A stretch of DNA of 5,839 nt from DAHUXT01 sp036378295 (GTDB lineage Bacteria; Chloroflexota; Ktedonobacteria; Ktedonobacterales; JADMIN01), in the NCBI GenBank assembly GCA_036378295.1, contig DASUWS010000078.1, positions 1 through 5,839 of the forward strand. Direction: 5' to 3'. This document shows positions 1 through 5,839 of the stretch, piece after piece. Both the position numbers and the translations under genes were made by a program. Position 1 is the first letter of the stretch. Every line of letters begins with the position of its first letter. The notes below the pieces were generated by a model. It was not told where the DNA came from. It saw nothing but the letters and a program-made list of their open reading frames with translations, and did no database searches.

Positions 1-3000
1 CCGCGAATGGCGGCAAGCCCGAAAAATCCAGTACCGAGCAGGATCAACGCGCGGGCGTGTGTTCCCACGCCAATGGCGGCGATGACCAGCGCCTCCAGCG
101 CGAGCACCGTGGCATAGATCCAGTTTTCCGAGAGCGTCGTCGTAAAGGACTGTGTCAGGGTTGGCAGCAGAAGCAGCAACGCCCCGAACAGCGATGCCAG
201 TTGCCCCAGCCGCGCCGGATTGCGCAGATGGTTATCAGCGGGCAACAGCGCCCCGATAATCAGCAAGTAACTGCCGGGCGCAAGGACGAATGCCTGGATG
301 TTGTCCGCGCCAAGCCACCGTAACTCCCAACTGACCGCCACGGCCAGCAGTCCTCCAGAGACATACCAGAGCGCGTGGAGCGGAATCACCCGCGCACTGA
401 GGGCAACCATAACCGAGAGCGAGAGCAGCGCCACGACCTCAACCTGCGCCAGTGCTGTGTGCGTTGCGTAGGTATCAGACATCATGAGCGCCGCGACAAC
501 GACACCGCTTCCCAGCAGCAGCCCAGCGCCACGGTGTACCAGCCTTCCAACGAAGCGCCTATCCTGCCAGCGTAGCCGCACAGCAGGAGGCGCATCCGAA
601 CCCAGCCACCAGGGATGCCCCGGGCGGCTGGGCAGCCAGGAGAGCACACCCCAGATCCATTGAGCCGCATAATAGACCCACGACAGCGCGACGAACAATA
701 GCAGCATCTGCCACGTTGGCAGGTCGAGTGCATTGGCGCCCGCCGCGAGAGCCAACGCGCCGAGCAGCATGGCCAGCGCCACCACCTCTGCCTGCGATTC
801 GATCAGGGCAACCAGATAGGCGGCAACCGCGAGCGTCAGAAGCGCCCACCCCTCAAATGCGGGCTGGTGTATCCCCGCTACGGCCATTGTCGCGGCGGCA
901 ATCAGCGCCCCAGTGTAGGCGGGCCATGACCAGCGCCAGCCAGCAATACGCCCGATGCCGATGCCCGCGGCCGCGAGCAGCAGCGAGAGCGGTAGCAGTG
1001 CGTGGGCATCGGGCTGAACACTTGCCGCCAGCCCGACGTAGGCAACCGGGACGAGGCCCGCAACCGGAGCGCGTTCGATCAGTACGACCCCATAAGCGGT
1101 CACAGCGAAGGTAAGCAGAAGCGCCTCGGCAACGCCGTGGGTATTGGGTGTTGCGTGCGCCAGCGCAGCGAGCGACGGACCAATCGCGGAAAGATAACAC
1201 GCCAACGCCCAGCGACGGCTGAAGCGAAGCCGCAATATGACCCCGACGACGATGACACCAAAGGTAATGGCCAGGATTTTCAGGAAGCTGTACGGGTCAC
1301 GTGCCGAGGCGGCGGCGATGAAGATATAGACAGGGACTACGGACGTAAGCCAGGGCTGGCGGCCCACCCCCGCCACGAGATAGGCCATCAGCGCGAAGAG
1401 CAGCGCGACGTAGAGTGGCTGATCTTGCGGAATTGCTCCTCGCAATCCCAGCACGATGAAGACGTTCAACTGGGCGAGCGATGCGAGCAGCGCGGCAACA
1501 TGCCATGGCATGCTCCAATACCAACGCCCGCGTACCCGGCGCAGAAGCGCCCCAGTGGATGCCAGCGCCACTGTCAGGGCCACGCCCCACAGGCCAGCGG
1601 TGATCAACGCGGCGATCATCCCATACAGCGCAGGAATGAAGAGCGCCCAGGGTAGGTTGTCCCAGAGGATGGCAATCGTCGCCAGAACTGCCAGGGACAG
1701 CAACAGCCAGGCGCTGGACGAGATGTCGAGAAAGCGCACACCTGCGAGATTGCCCGGCGCGACAAGAACACGCCAGGAGACCACCAGGCTCACCCAGAGC
1801 GCGATCAGATAGGCTGGCAGCGCGGCGGCACGGCCCAGCAGCGCGCGAATGCCGAGCGCTGCCAGCGCAACGACCACTGCCGCGAGCGCAGCACCCGCAA
1901 CGAGATCGCTCTCACCACGAGCAACTGAGAGAGGCAACGGGAGAAAGAAACCGAAGAAGCCAGCGACGAGACCACCAGCCACAGGGTGGCGCGAACGCCA
2001 GCCAGCCAGGAGCGCCAGCAACACATTGAGGCCCAGGATAAGCGTGGCAAGGAACGCATCATGGCTCAAAAGATCCCGCGTGACATAGAGGGCGTTCGCG
2101 AGCGCGATGACGTAGACCGGCGGAGCAAACCGCTGTATGCGCGAGGTTGGCGGCGCCACCAGCCAGGGAACGGTCAGCGCAACAACGAGCAAGGTTGTGG
2201 CGATAGACCAGAACGTCGCTTCCTGACCGGACGTCGCGAATGTGCTCGCGGGCTGGAAGAGAGCATCGAGCAGCGTGTGATAATCGAGCGAGAGAAAAAC
2301 ACCGCCAGCCAGCAGCCACAGCGGGGCAGACTCAAAGATCGCCAGGCCCACGGTGACGGCAACGCCCGCAGTCAGCGCCAGCAAATATGGCCAGTTGGGC
2401 GGGGAGTCTCTGAACACTCCCAGACATCCGCCGACGGCCAGTGTCAGCGCCAGCGCCTCGACCAGATAGCGCAGCTCCACACGCTCGCGAACACGTTGCC
2501 AGAGGATGAACAACAAAGCCATCTCGGCCAGCGCAAGCATCGCCAGCACAATCGCCATGGCGTGGCGGTCAGCACCCAGCCAGGAGGCTACCGCAATCGC
2601 GGCTTGCGTGGCAGCGGCCACGATGAGCCAGTCCACGACATTGAGGCGCTCCGCGCGCGTCTCGTCATCCAGCGAACCACTCAGATGGCGGGCGAGATAG
2701 CTCCAGCCCACTGCAACCGGCACAAGCACACCAGCAGCTAACGCATAGACAGCGGTCGAGGGCTGCGGCAGTTGAGCAGGTGAGACTACGAGTGTCGGAG
2801 ACTGGAGGCTCTTGCTCCACAGAGCCAATCCCAGGAAGAGCGTTCCCCCAGCAGCAAGAATCGACGTCACGGCAGCTAATTGTAGCGCGGATGTTTCGAG
2901 CAGCGCGGCGAGAGAGAAGCGATGAAATATGCCAGGTACAAGCAGAATCAATGCCGCGAGCGCCAGTGCAAGAATGAGCGATTCACGGGGAGCATTCACC

Positions 3001-3860
3001 CAAAAAACAATGGTCAGCAACGCAAGAATCATCGCCACCCAGCCGAGATAGGCATACGTGGCAAAGCTGGTGCGCCAGGCAAGCGCCAGGTAGATGACGG
3101 CGGCATACATGGACGAAAGGCAGAGCATCGCCGCTCCAGAGAATCCAGCCGCCTGTAAGCCGAACCGATAGACTCCCAGCGCCAGCAGCGGGGTCATCAG
3201 CGCGAAGACGCCGAGATACGCCCCGCCGACGGTACGCAGGCGTGGCAGGCGCCGGAGGACCAGCCCAACGATGCCAAAGGCAAGATAGACCAGGATCACC
3301 GCGCCGAGCTTGATACTGAGATCGAGCGCCTGCCAGCCGCCAATCTCGAAGCTCAGCATCGCGACCAGTCCCAGGAAGCCTCCCATATACATCATGATGG
3401 CAATGGCCTGCTCTGAGAGAAAGGCCTGCCACGAAAAGACTGGCTGGGGAGGTTGCGACGCGCGAGGCTGGGCAGGTGTCGCGGGTACAGCGGGAATGGA
3501 AGTGGCTGGCATCGCTGCGGCGAGGTTGGGCGGTGTGGAAGACGTGGAAGACGCTGCGGGTGATGTTGAGACAGCCAGAGGCTTTTCAGTCTTGGGAGCG
3601 GCTGCCGTGGCAGAGCGCTGGGTAGTGGGTGCGCGGCGAGCCGAGAGATAACGCTCGCGATACTCATCACGGAGCGAGGTAATCGTGTGCTCGCCCTCGC
3701 CTCGGGAGATGCGAGTGTCGAGATCAATCAATGCACTGTAGAGCCATTGCAGCTCCGCAACCAGCTTTGGGGCGATGGCTTCGCCGCAGAATGGGCAGTA
3801 GAGAACGTCCGGTGGTGACGGGCGCCCGCAATGCAGACATCGGATCATTCTTGCGTTCAT
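1..3860 (-). CDS. Giant zinc-ribbon polytopic membrane protein, C-terminus beyond window
   Basis: Function unknown. The frame is open from the ATG at 3860 to the left edge, at least 1286 residues with no stop seen. Residues 8-25 hold a zinc ribbon, CLHC-x10-CPFC (Cys8, 11, 22, 25). Residues 33-76 look helical and charged (ELQWLYSALIDLDTRI). Residues 77-142 are a Pro/Ala/Ser/Thr-rich linker. Hydrophobic segments start near 150 (FLSEQAIAIMMYMGGFLG) and continue to the edge; I count about 40. No signal peptide is visible, so the zinc ribbon is probably cytoplasmic. From memory this layout resembles large 'zinc ribbon domain-containing' membrane proteins of the DUF2157 or SCO7613 C-terminal type; that assignment is tentative. 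Short motifs such as IFESAP, LIERAP and LIESQA recur, suggesting a repeated multi-helix unit. The start is supported by GGAGGG seven bases upstream and by an in-frame stop at 3921-3923 with no other ATG between. It is divergent from the small-ORF/PPC genes. The coding call is near certain. Confidence 0.93.
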   Translation of the reverse strand, partial: MNARMIRCLHCGRPSPPDVLYCPFCGEAIAPKLVAELQWLYSALIDLDTRISRGEGEHTITSLRDEYRERYLSARRAPTTQRSATAAAPKTEKPLAVSTSPAASSTSSTPPNLAAAMPATSIPAVPATPAQPRASQPPQPVFSWQAFLSEQAIAIMMYMGGFLGLVAMLSFEIGGWQALDLSIKLGAVILVYLAFGIVGLVLRRLPRLRTVGGAYLGVFALMTPLLALGVYRFGLQAAGFSGAAMLCLSSMYAAVIYLALAWRTSFATYAYLGWVAMILALLTIVFWVNAPRESLILALALAALILLVPGIFHRFSLAALLETSALQLAAVTSILAAGGTLFLGLALWSKSLQSPTLVVSPAQLPQPSTAVYALAAGVLVPVAVGWSYLARHLSGSLDDETRAERLNVVDWLIVAAATQAAIAVASWLGADRHAMAIVLAMLALAEMALLFILWQRVRERVELRYLVEALALTLAVGGCLGVFRDSPPNWPYLLALTAGVAVTVGLAIFESAPLWLLAGGVFLSLDYHTLLDALFQPASTFATSGQEATFWSIATTLLVVALTVPWLVAPPTSRIQRFAPPVYVIALANALYVTRDLLSHDAFLATLILGLNVLLALLAGWRSRHPVAGGLVAGFFGFFLPLPLSVARGESDLVAGAALAAVVVALAALGIRALLGRAAALPAYLIALWVSLVVSWRVLVAPGNLAGVRFLDISSSAWLLLSLAVLATIAILWDNLPWALFIPALYGMIAALITAGLWGVALTVALASTGALLRRVRGRWYWSMPWHVAALLASLAQLNVFIVLGLRGAIPQDQPLYVALLFALMAYLVAGVGRQPWLTSVVPVYIFIAAASARDPYSFLKILAITFGVIVVGVILRLRFSRRWALACYLSAIGPSLAALAHATPNTHGVAEALLLTFAVTAYGVVLIERAPVAGLVPVAYVGLAASVQPDAHALLPLSLLLAAAGIGIGRIAGWRWSWPAYTGALIAAATMAVAGIHQPAFEGWALLTLAVAAYLVALIESQAEVVALAMLLGALALAAGANALDLPTWQMLLLFVALSWVYYAAQWIWGVLSWLPSRPGHPWWLGSDAPPAVRLRWQDRRFVGRLVHRGAGLLLGSGVVVAALMMSDTYATHTALAQVEVVALLSLSVMVALSARVIPLHALWYVSGGLLAVAVSWELRWLGADNIQAFVLAPGSYLLIIGALLPADNHLRNPARLGQLASLFGALLLLLPTLTQSFTTTLSENWIYATVLALEALVIAAIGVGTHARALILLGTGFFGLAAIR

Positions 3861-3867
3861 GGCGTTT

Positions 3868-3873
3868 CCCTCC
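3868..3873 (-). promoter_or_regulatory. Ribosome binding site of the giant membrane protein gene
   Basis: Read on the minus strand, GGAGGG lies seven bases before the ATG at 3860, within the context TGGGAGGGAAACGCC. It fixes the start of the giant gene. Confidence 0.75.
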
Positions 3874-3896
3874 CAGGTCCCCAGCCTATGTACATC

Positions 3897-3926
3897 TATA
3901 TGCAGGCCACCTGCTTCTTCTCACAA
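3897..3926 (-). promoter_or_regulatory. Weak candidate promoter for the giant gene
   Basis: On the minus strand TTGTGA (3926-3921) is followed after 18 bases by CATATA (3902-3897), an alternative to TATAGA at 3900-3895. Transcription would start near 3889, about 30 bases before the ATG. The direct repeats at 3933-3967 would then sit just upstream of the -35 element. This rests on hexamer resemblance only. Confidence 0.25.
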
Positions 3927-3932
3927 GCAGTA

Positions 3933-3967
3933 GCACTATTTCTGTGCGGGGCATGGCACTATTTCTG
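3933..3967. repeat. Pair of 12-base direct repeats, 23-base period
   Basis: GCACTATTTCTG occurs exactly at 3933-3944 and again at 3956-3967, start to start 23 bases, about two helical turns. Read on the minus strand the unit is CAGAAATAGTGC. Both copies lie 70-110 bases upstream of the giant gene start, so they could be tandem sites for a regulator bound on one face of the DNA. No regulator is identified. The exact match is seen directly; its role is inferred. Confidence 0.6.
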
Positions 3968-4079
3968 CTCCACATCGTCTTTGCTAAGAGCAGTATGCCA
4001 GGAGCCAGGCGCGCTGCCTATGGAGCAACCGCAGCTTTACTCGTAGAGTGAGCCGCAGAATGATGCAGGTGAGCGAAGA

Positions 4080-4099
4080 GTATACAGCATACTGTATAC
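4080..4099. promoter_or_regulatory. Dyad-symmetric candidate operator
   Basis: GTATACAG (4080-4087) and CTGTATAC (4092-4099) are perfect reverse complements around a CATA spacer whose central AT also pairs, so 18 of 20 positions are symmetric. The short spacer and AT-rich arms are typical of a site for a dimeric regulator such as a GntR or TetR type; the family cannot be decided from sequence. It has no following T-tract and is not a terminator. It lies about 160 bases before the 94-residue gene and 220 bases before the giant gene, so it could act on either. Confidence 0.55.
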
Positions 4100-4168
4100 G
4101 GTAATGAGTTGAAGTCCAGACGCATCGAAGCACGGCCACTCTGCGGCCAAAACGTTTGCCAGAGCGTC

Positions 4169-4174
4169 TATACT
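4169..4174 (+). promoter_or_regulatory. Possible -10 element for the small-ORF/PPC operon
   Basis: TATACT at 4169-4174 matches the housekeeping -10 consensus at five of six positions. No good -35 hexamer is found 15-19 bases upstream and there is no extended TGn. If used, transcription would start near 4181, leaving a leader of about 80 bases before the ATG at 4261. Confidence 0.22.
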
Positions 4175-4248
4175 GCTGAGAGAGCACACCACGGCAAGCA
4201 GCAGGGCCTAAGAGCATGCGGAGGCTCATACAGCCCTACGGCCATATT

Positions 4249-4254
4249 GAGGAG
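4249..4254 (+). promoter_or_regulatory. Ribosome binding site deciding the start of the 94-residue gene
   Basis: GAGGAG ends six bases before the ATG at 4261. The frame is also open from an earlier ATG at 4216, but that ATG has no comparable site upstream, so 4261 is preferred. Confidence 0.7.
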
Positions 4255-4260
4255 ACCACC

Positions 4261-4545
4261 ATGAGACAACCAGTCACCGACAGTCAGGCTTCCGGAGGAC
4301 TTTCCGATCAACACCCTGGAGAGAGTCAGCTGGCGTCAGCGCAGAACACGCTGGAACTCGTCTATCCGCCGATGGAGTCACCATCACAGATGGACACACA
4401 GGGAAGTGACAATGCGCGCGAGGTGGCGGCACAGCATTTCGCGCGGTTGCTGTATGCGCCCATGAACACCTGGAGCCGCTACATCTTCCACGAGAACGAT
4501 CCCTATCCCTATGGGGCGCCGCGTCCGACACGCAGGAGAGGATAG
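4261..4545 (+). CDS. Small hypothetical protein, 94 residues
   Basis: I do not recognise the family. From the chosen ATG the protein is 94 residues; a start at 4216 would give 109, but 4261 has GAGGAG at six-base spacing. Residues 1-50 are polar and rich in Gln, Ser, Pro and Asp and look disordered. A likely helix follows (AREVAAQHFARLLYAP), then an aromatic tail with NTWSRYIFHENDPYPYG and a basic end (RPTRRRG). There is no signal peptide, membrane segment, cysteine pair or known catalytic motif. The gene precedes the PPC domain gene with a 53-base gap on the same strand and is probably co-transcribed with it. The well-formed ribosome binding site and non-random composition favour a real gene, but a fortuitous ORF is not excluded. 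It may be lineage-restricted. Confidence 0.66.
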   Translation: MRQPVTDSQASGGLSDQHPGESQLASAQNTLELVYPPMESPSQMDTQGSDNAREVAAQHFARLLYAPMNTWSRYIFHENDPYPYGAPRPTRRRG

Positions 4546-4584
4546 CTCGAACGCTCCATGGCCTGTTCATGGTCTGATAGGGAT

Positions 4585-4593
4585 AAAGGAGGA
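4585..4593 (+). promoter_or_regulatory. Strong ribosome binding site of the PPC domain gene
   Basis: AAAGGAGGA contains a complete AAGGAGG (4586-4592) six bases before the ATG at 4599. It is the best Shine-Dalgarno in the window and predicts efficient translation. It settles the start against the overlapping plus-strand frame that begins at 4511. Confidence 0.85.
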
Positions 4594-4598
4594 TCAGA

Positions 4599-5036
4599 AT
4601 GCGCGCACAGGAATACGGACCGCAAGCGGTGTTGGCTTTCGAGGCGGGGGAGCCAGTTATGGAGACATTGAAAGGCTGGCTCAACGACCATAAGGTCAAC
4701 AGCGCCTCATTCACTGCCATAGGCGGGGTGCGTCAGGTCACGCTCAAATACTTCAACACGGCAACCCGGCAGTACGAGGAGCGCGAGATCAACGAGCAAC
4801 TCGAGGTATTGCACCTGACGGGCAATGCGGGACTGCTGAATGGCGAGCCATTCGTGCATGCGCACATTACGCTTGGCAACCGTGACTACCACACATACGG
4901 CGGCCACTTTGGCGACGGCATCGTGTCACCAGTGCTCGAATTGGTGCTGACACGAGTAGGCGGCACGCTGACACGGCGCGAAAACGCTGAAAGCGGCCTG
5001 ACCGAGCTGTACCCCGAACCGCCTCGTTTTCGCTGA
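4599..5036 (+). CDS. PPC (DUF296/PCC) domain protein, probable DNA-binding
   Basis: At 145 residues this is the usual size of a stand-alone bacterial or archaeal PPC domain protein, the domain also found in plant AT-hook proteins. Visible marks, in order: an N-terminal strand and helix (VLAFEAGEPVMETLKGWL, residues 11-28), SASFTAIGGV (35-44), the central strand LEVLHLTGNAGLLNGEPFVHAH (68-89), and TYGGHFGDGIVSPVLELVL (99-117). His87 and His89 of VHAH with His103 of GGH form the histidine triad known in this family and thought to bind metal. There is no AT-hook. Family members form trimers in known structures; DNA binding is often assumed, but the role in bacteria is poorly defined. It follows the 94-residue gene by 53 bases, and a perfect inverted repeat begins one base after its stop. 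The family call is confident; the function is not. Confidence 0.93.
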   Translation: MRAQEYGPQAVLAFEAGEPVMETLKGWLNDHKVNSASFTAIGGVRQVTLKYFNTATRQYEEREINEQLEVLHLTGNAGLLNGEPFVHAHITLGNRDYHTYGGHFGDGIVSPVLELVLTRVGGTLTRRENAESGLTELYPEPPRFR

Positions 5037-5037
5037 G

Positions 5038-5065
5038 TAGCGCAATAGCATGCTGTATTGCGCTA
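5038..5065. repeat. Perfect 10-base inverted repeat between PPC and transporter genes
   Basis: TAGCGCAATA (5038-5047) and TATTGCGCTA (5056-5065) are perfect reverse complements with an 8-base loop, GCATGCTG. It begins one base after the PPC stop codon (TGA 5034-5036). A run of T residues is missing on both sides, so it is not a canonical intrinsic terminator. It could be an RNA hairpin at the end of the PPC message, or a DNA operator for the transporter, whose ATG is 31 bases downstream. A -10-like TATAGT (5064-5069) overlaps the right arm, which fits an operator, but no -35 was found. Confidence 0.7.
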
Positions 5066-5096
5066 TAGTGTGCCATTCCGATTCGACACGAACACG

Positions 5097-5839
5097 ATGA
5101 GGCTGAACAAATCTGGAGCACGCTGGCTGCGCGGAGTATTGCTCAGCACAGCCCTGCTCGACGAGCTGACCTTTGGCTTCTTGGTGGTAGGGCTGCCGCT
5201 GGCACGCGACACCTTCCACATGACGTACGAGCAGATAGGGCTGCTTTTCACCGCCGGCGCCATCTCGGCGCTTGCCATTGAGCCAGTGATCAACCTGGCT
5301 AGCGATCACATCTCGAAGCGTGTGCCGATTCTCGCTGGCATGTTCTGCCTGGTGGGTACGTTTGCGCTGGCGGGGCTAACCGATCGCTATGTCCTGCTAG
5401 TGCTAGCCGTGGCGCTGGCAGATCCCGCAATTGGCGCGGCGGTCGGGCTGTCGCAGGCTGCCCTAGTGGAGCAGCAGCCCAATACCGCGACGCGCACCAT
5501 GGCACGCTGGACCATGCTCTCCAGCGTCGGCGATCTGCTTTCGCCGCTGGTAGTCGCCGCAACAGTTGGCATTGGTGGTGGGTGGACAGCGCTCAGCCTC
5601 ATGGCCGCCGCGCTTTGGCTACTTGCGGCGGGTGTAGCGCTTCCGCTGCGCTTTCCTCGTCCCGCGGTCTCACTCACGAGCGACGGTGAGTCCGCATCAT
5701 CCGCCTGGGTTGAGATGCGCCAGGCAATCGTTGCGGCGCTGCATGACTGGGTCTTGTTCCGCTGGATGGGTATTCTGTTCATGGCGACGATGGTTGACGA
5801 GATATTCCTCGGCTTCGCGGGACTCATGCTGCACGACCG
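5097..5839 (+). CDS. Major facilitator superfamily transporter, C-terminus beyond window
   Basis: The window holds 247 codons of what should be a protein of about 400 residues with 12 membrane segments. Hydrophobic segments are visible near residues 13-36, 45-67, 76-94, 98-125, 140-158 and 163-185, with a seventh beginning near 223. The loop between segments 2 and 3 carries SDHISKRVP (69-77), resembling the superfamily motif A (acidic then basic residues). The polar stretch near 188-217 fits the central cytoplasmic loop between halves. Residues D22-E23...G27-F28 in segment 1 recur as D234-E235...G239-F240 in segment 7, as expected of duplicated halves. The substrate cannot be inferred. The start is uncertain: ATG 5097 has no Shine-Dalgarno, and an in-frame GTG at 5070 also lacks one. 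It follows the PPC gene by 60 bases on the same strand but may have its own promoter. Confidence 0.88.
   Translation, partial: MRLNKSGARWLRGVLLSTALLDELTFGFLVVGLPLARDTFHMTYEQIGLLFTAGAISALAIEPVINLASDHISKRVPILAGMFCLVGTFALAGLTDRYVLLVLAVALADPAIGAAVGLSQAALVEQQPNTATRTMARWTMLSSVGDLLSPLVVAATVGIGGGWTALSLMAAALWLLAAGVALPLRFPRPAVSLTSDGESASSAWVEMRQAIVAALHDWVLFRWMGILFMATMVDEIFLGFAGLMLHD

Larger units (their letters stand above)
3861..4260. other. Divergent intergenic control region
   Basis: This 400-base region separates the minus-strand giant gene from the plus-strand 94-residue gene. It should hold promoters for both. I see two 12-base direct repeats, an 8+4+8 dyad, weak promoter-like hexamers and the two ribosome binding sites. 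I found no tRNA, no convincing small protein and no T-tract terminator. ORFs spanning it (3731-4051 plus, 3984-4229 minus) have no ribosome binding site that I could find and no recognisable protein pattern. Confidence 0.7.

Noticed and set aside
1002..1655. 217-codon plus-strand ORF inside the giant gene
   Set aside because: Same antisense pattern: highly charged, no recognisable domain, fully overlapped by the much longer real gene.
1986..2741. 251-codon plus-strand ORF inside the giant gene
   Set aside because: It is antisense to the membrane protein. Its Gln/Arg-rich, low-complexity product is what the reverse of hydrophobic codons yields, and no ribosome binding site or domain supports it.
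2983..3432. 149-codon minus-strand ORF in another frame of the giant gene
   Set aside because: It lies inside the 1286-codon frame, which has the zinc ribbon, the ribosome binding site and consistent membrane segments; this is a shadow.
3902..3914. Small hairpin GCAGG-N3-CCTGC in the giant gene leader
   Set aside because: Only five base pairs with a three-base loop; expected by chance at this GC content.
3731..4051. 106-codon plus-strand ORF covering the giant gene's start and part of the intergenic region
   Set aside because: Overlaps the zinc-ribbon coding end, has no ribosome binding site and no familiar pattern.
3984..4229. 81-codon minus-strand ORF in the intergenic region
   Set aside because: No Shine-Dalgarno before its ATG, contains the dyad operator sequence, and its product resembles random translation.
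4556..4572. CCATG/CATGG inverted repeat between the small ORF and PPC gene
   Set aside because: Five-base arms, no T-tract; too weak to call a terminator or operator.
4274..4720. 148-codon minus-strand ORF opposite the small ORF and the PPC start
   Set aside because: Antisense to a certain PPC gene, with irregular cysteine/arginine-rich composition and no domain.
5387..5827. 146-codon minus-strand ORF opposite the transporter
   Set aside because: Ser/Ala/Thr-rich antisense shadow of the membrane segments of the transporter.

Overview
The window comes from a GC-rich (roughly 60% by eye) bacterial chromosome with strong AGGAGG-type Shine-Dalgarno sites. Its clearest hint of lineage is a giant membrane protein with an N-terminal zinc ribbon, a type I associate with Chloroflexota (Ktedonobacteria-like) and Actinomycetota. 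Lineage is inferred from protein style only; no rRNA or other marker is present. No tRNA, rRNA, CRISPR, insertion sequence or phage gene was seen.

Layout: (1) Positions 1-3860, minus strand: one uninterrupted reading frame of at least 1286 codons running off the left edge. It has a four-cysteine zinc ribbon, a short soluble segment, a Pro/Ala/Ser/Thr linker and about 40 hydrophobic segments that seem to be built from a repeated unit of roughly 90-135 residues. (2) Positions 3861-4260: a 400-base divergent intergenic region with two 12-base direct repeats 23 bases apart, a near-perfect dyad (GTATACAG-N4-CTGTATAC) and weak promoter-like hexamers. (3) Plus strand: a 94-residue protein of unknown function (4261-4545), then a 145-residue PPC/DUF296 domain protein (4599-5036), each with a good ribosome binding site and probably co-transcribed. 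(4) A perfect 10-base inverted repeat just after the PPC stop codon (5038-5065). (5) The first half of a major facilitator superfamily transporter (5097 to the right edge).

How the parts may work together is inference. The minus-strand giant gene and the plus-strand genes share a divergent control region. The dyad there and the inverted repeat before the transporter share a 14-base core with 12 identical positions, so one regulator might act at both places. The PPC domain protein, from a family with DNA-binding members, is a possible but unproven candidate. I see no established defence, biosynthetic or mobile system. The least explained items are the giant repeat-built membrane protein, the 94-residue protein and the paired palindromes.
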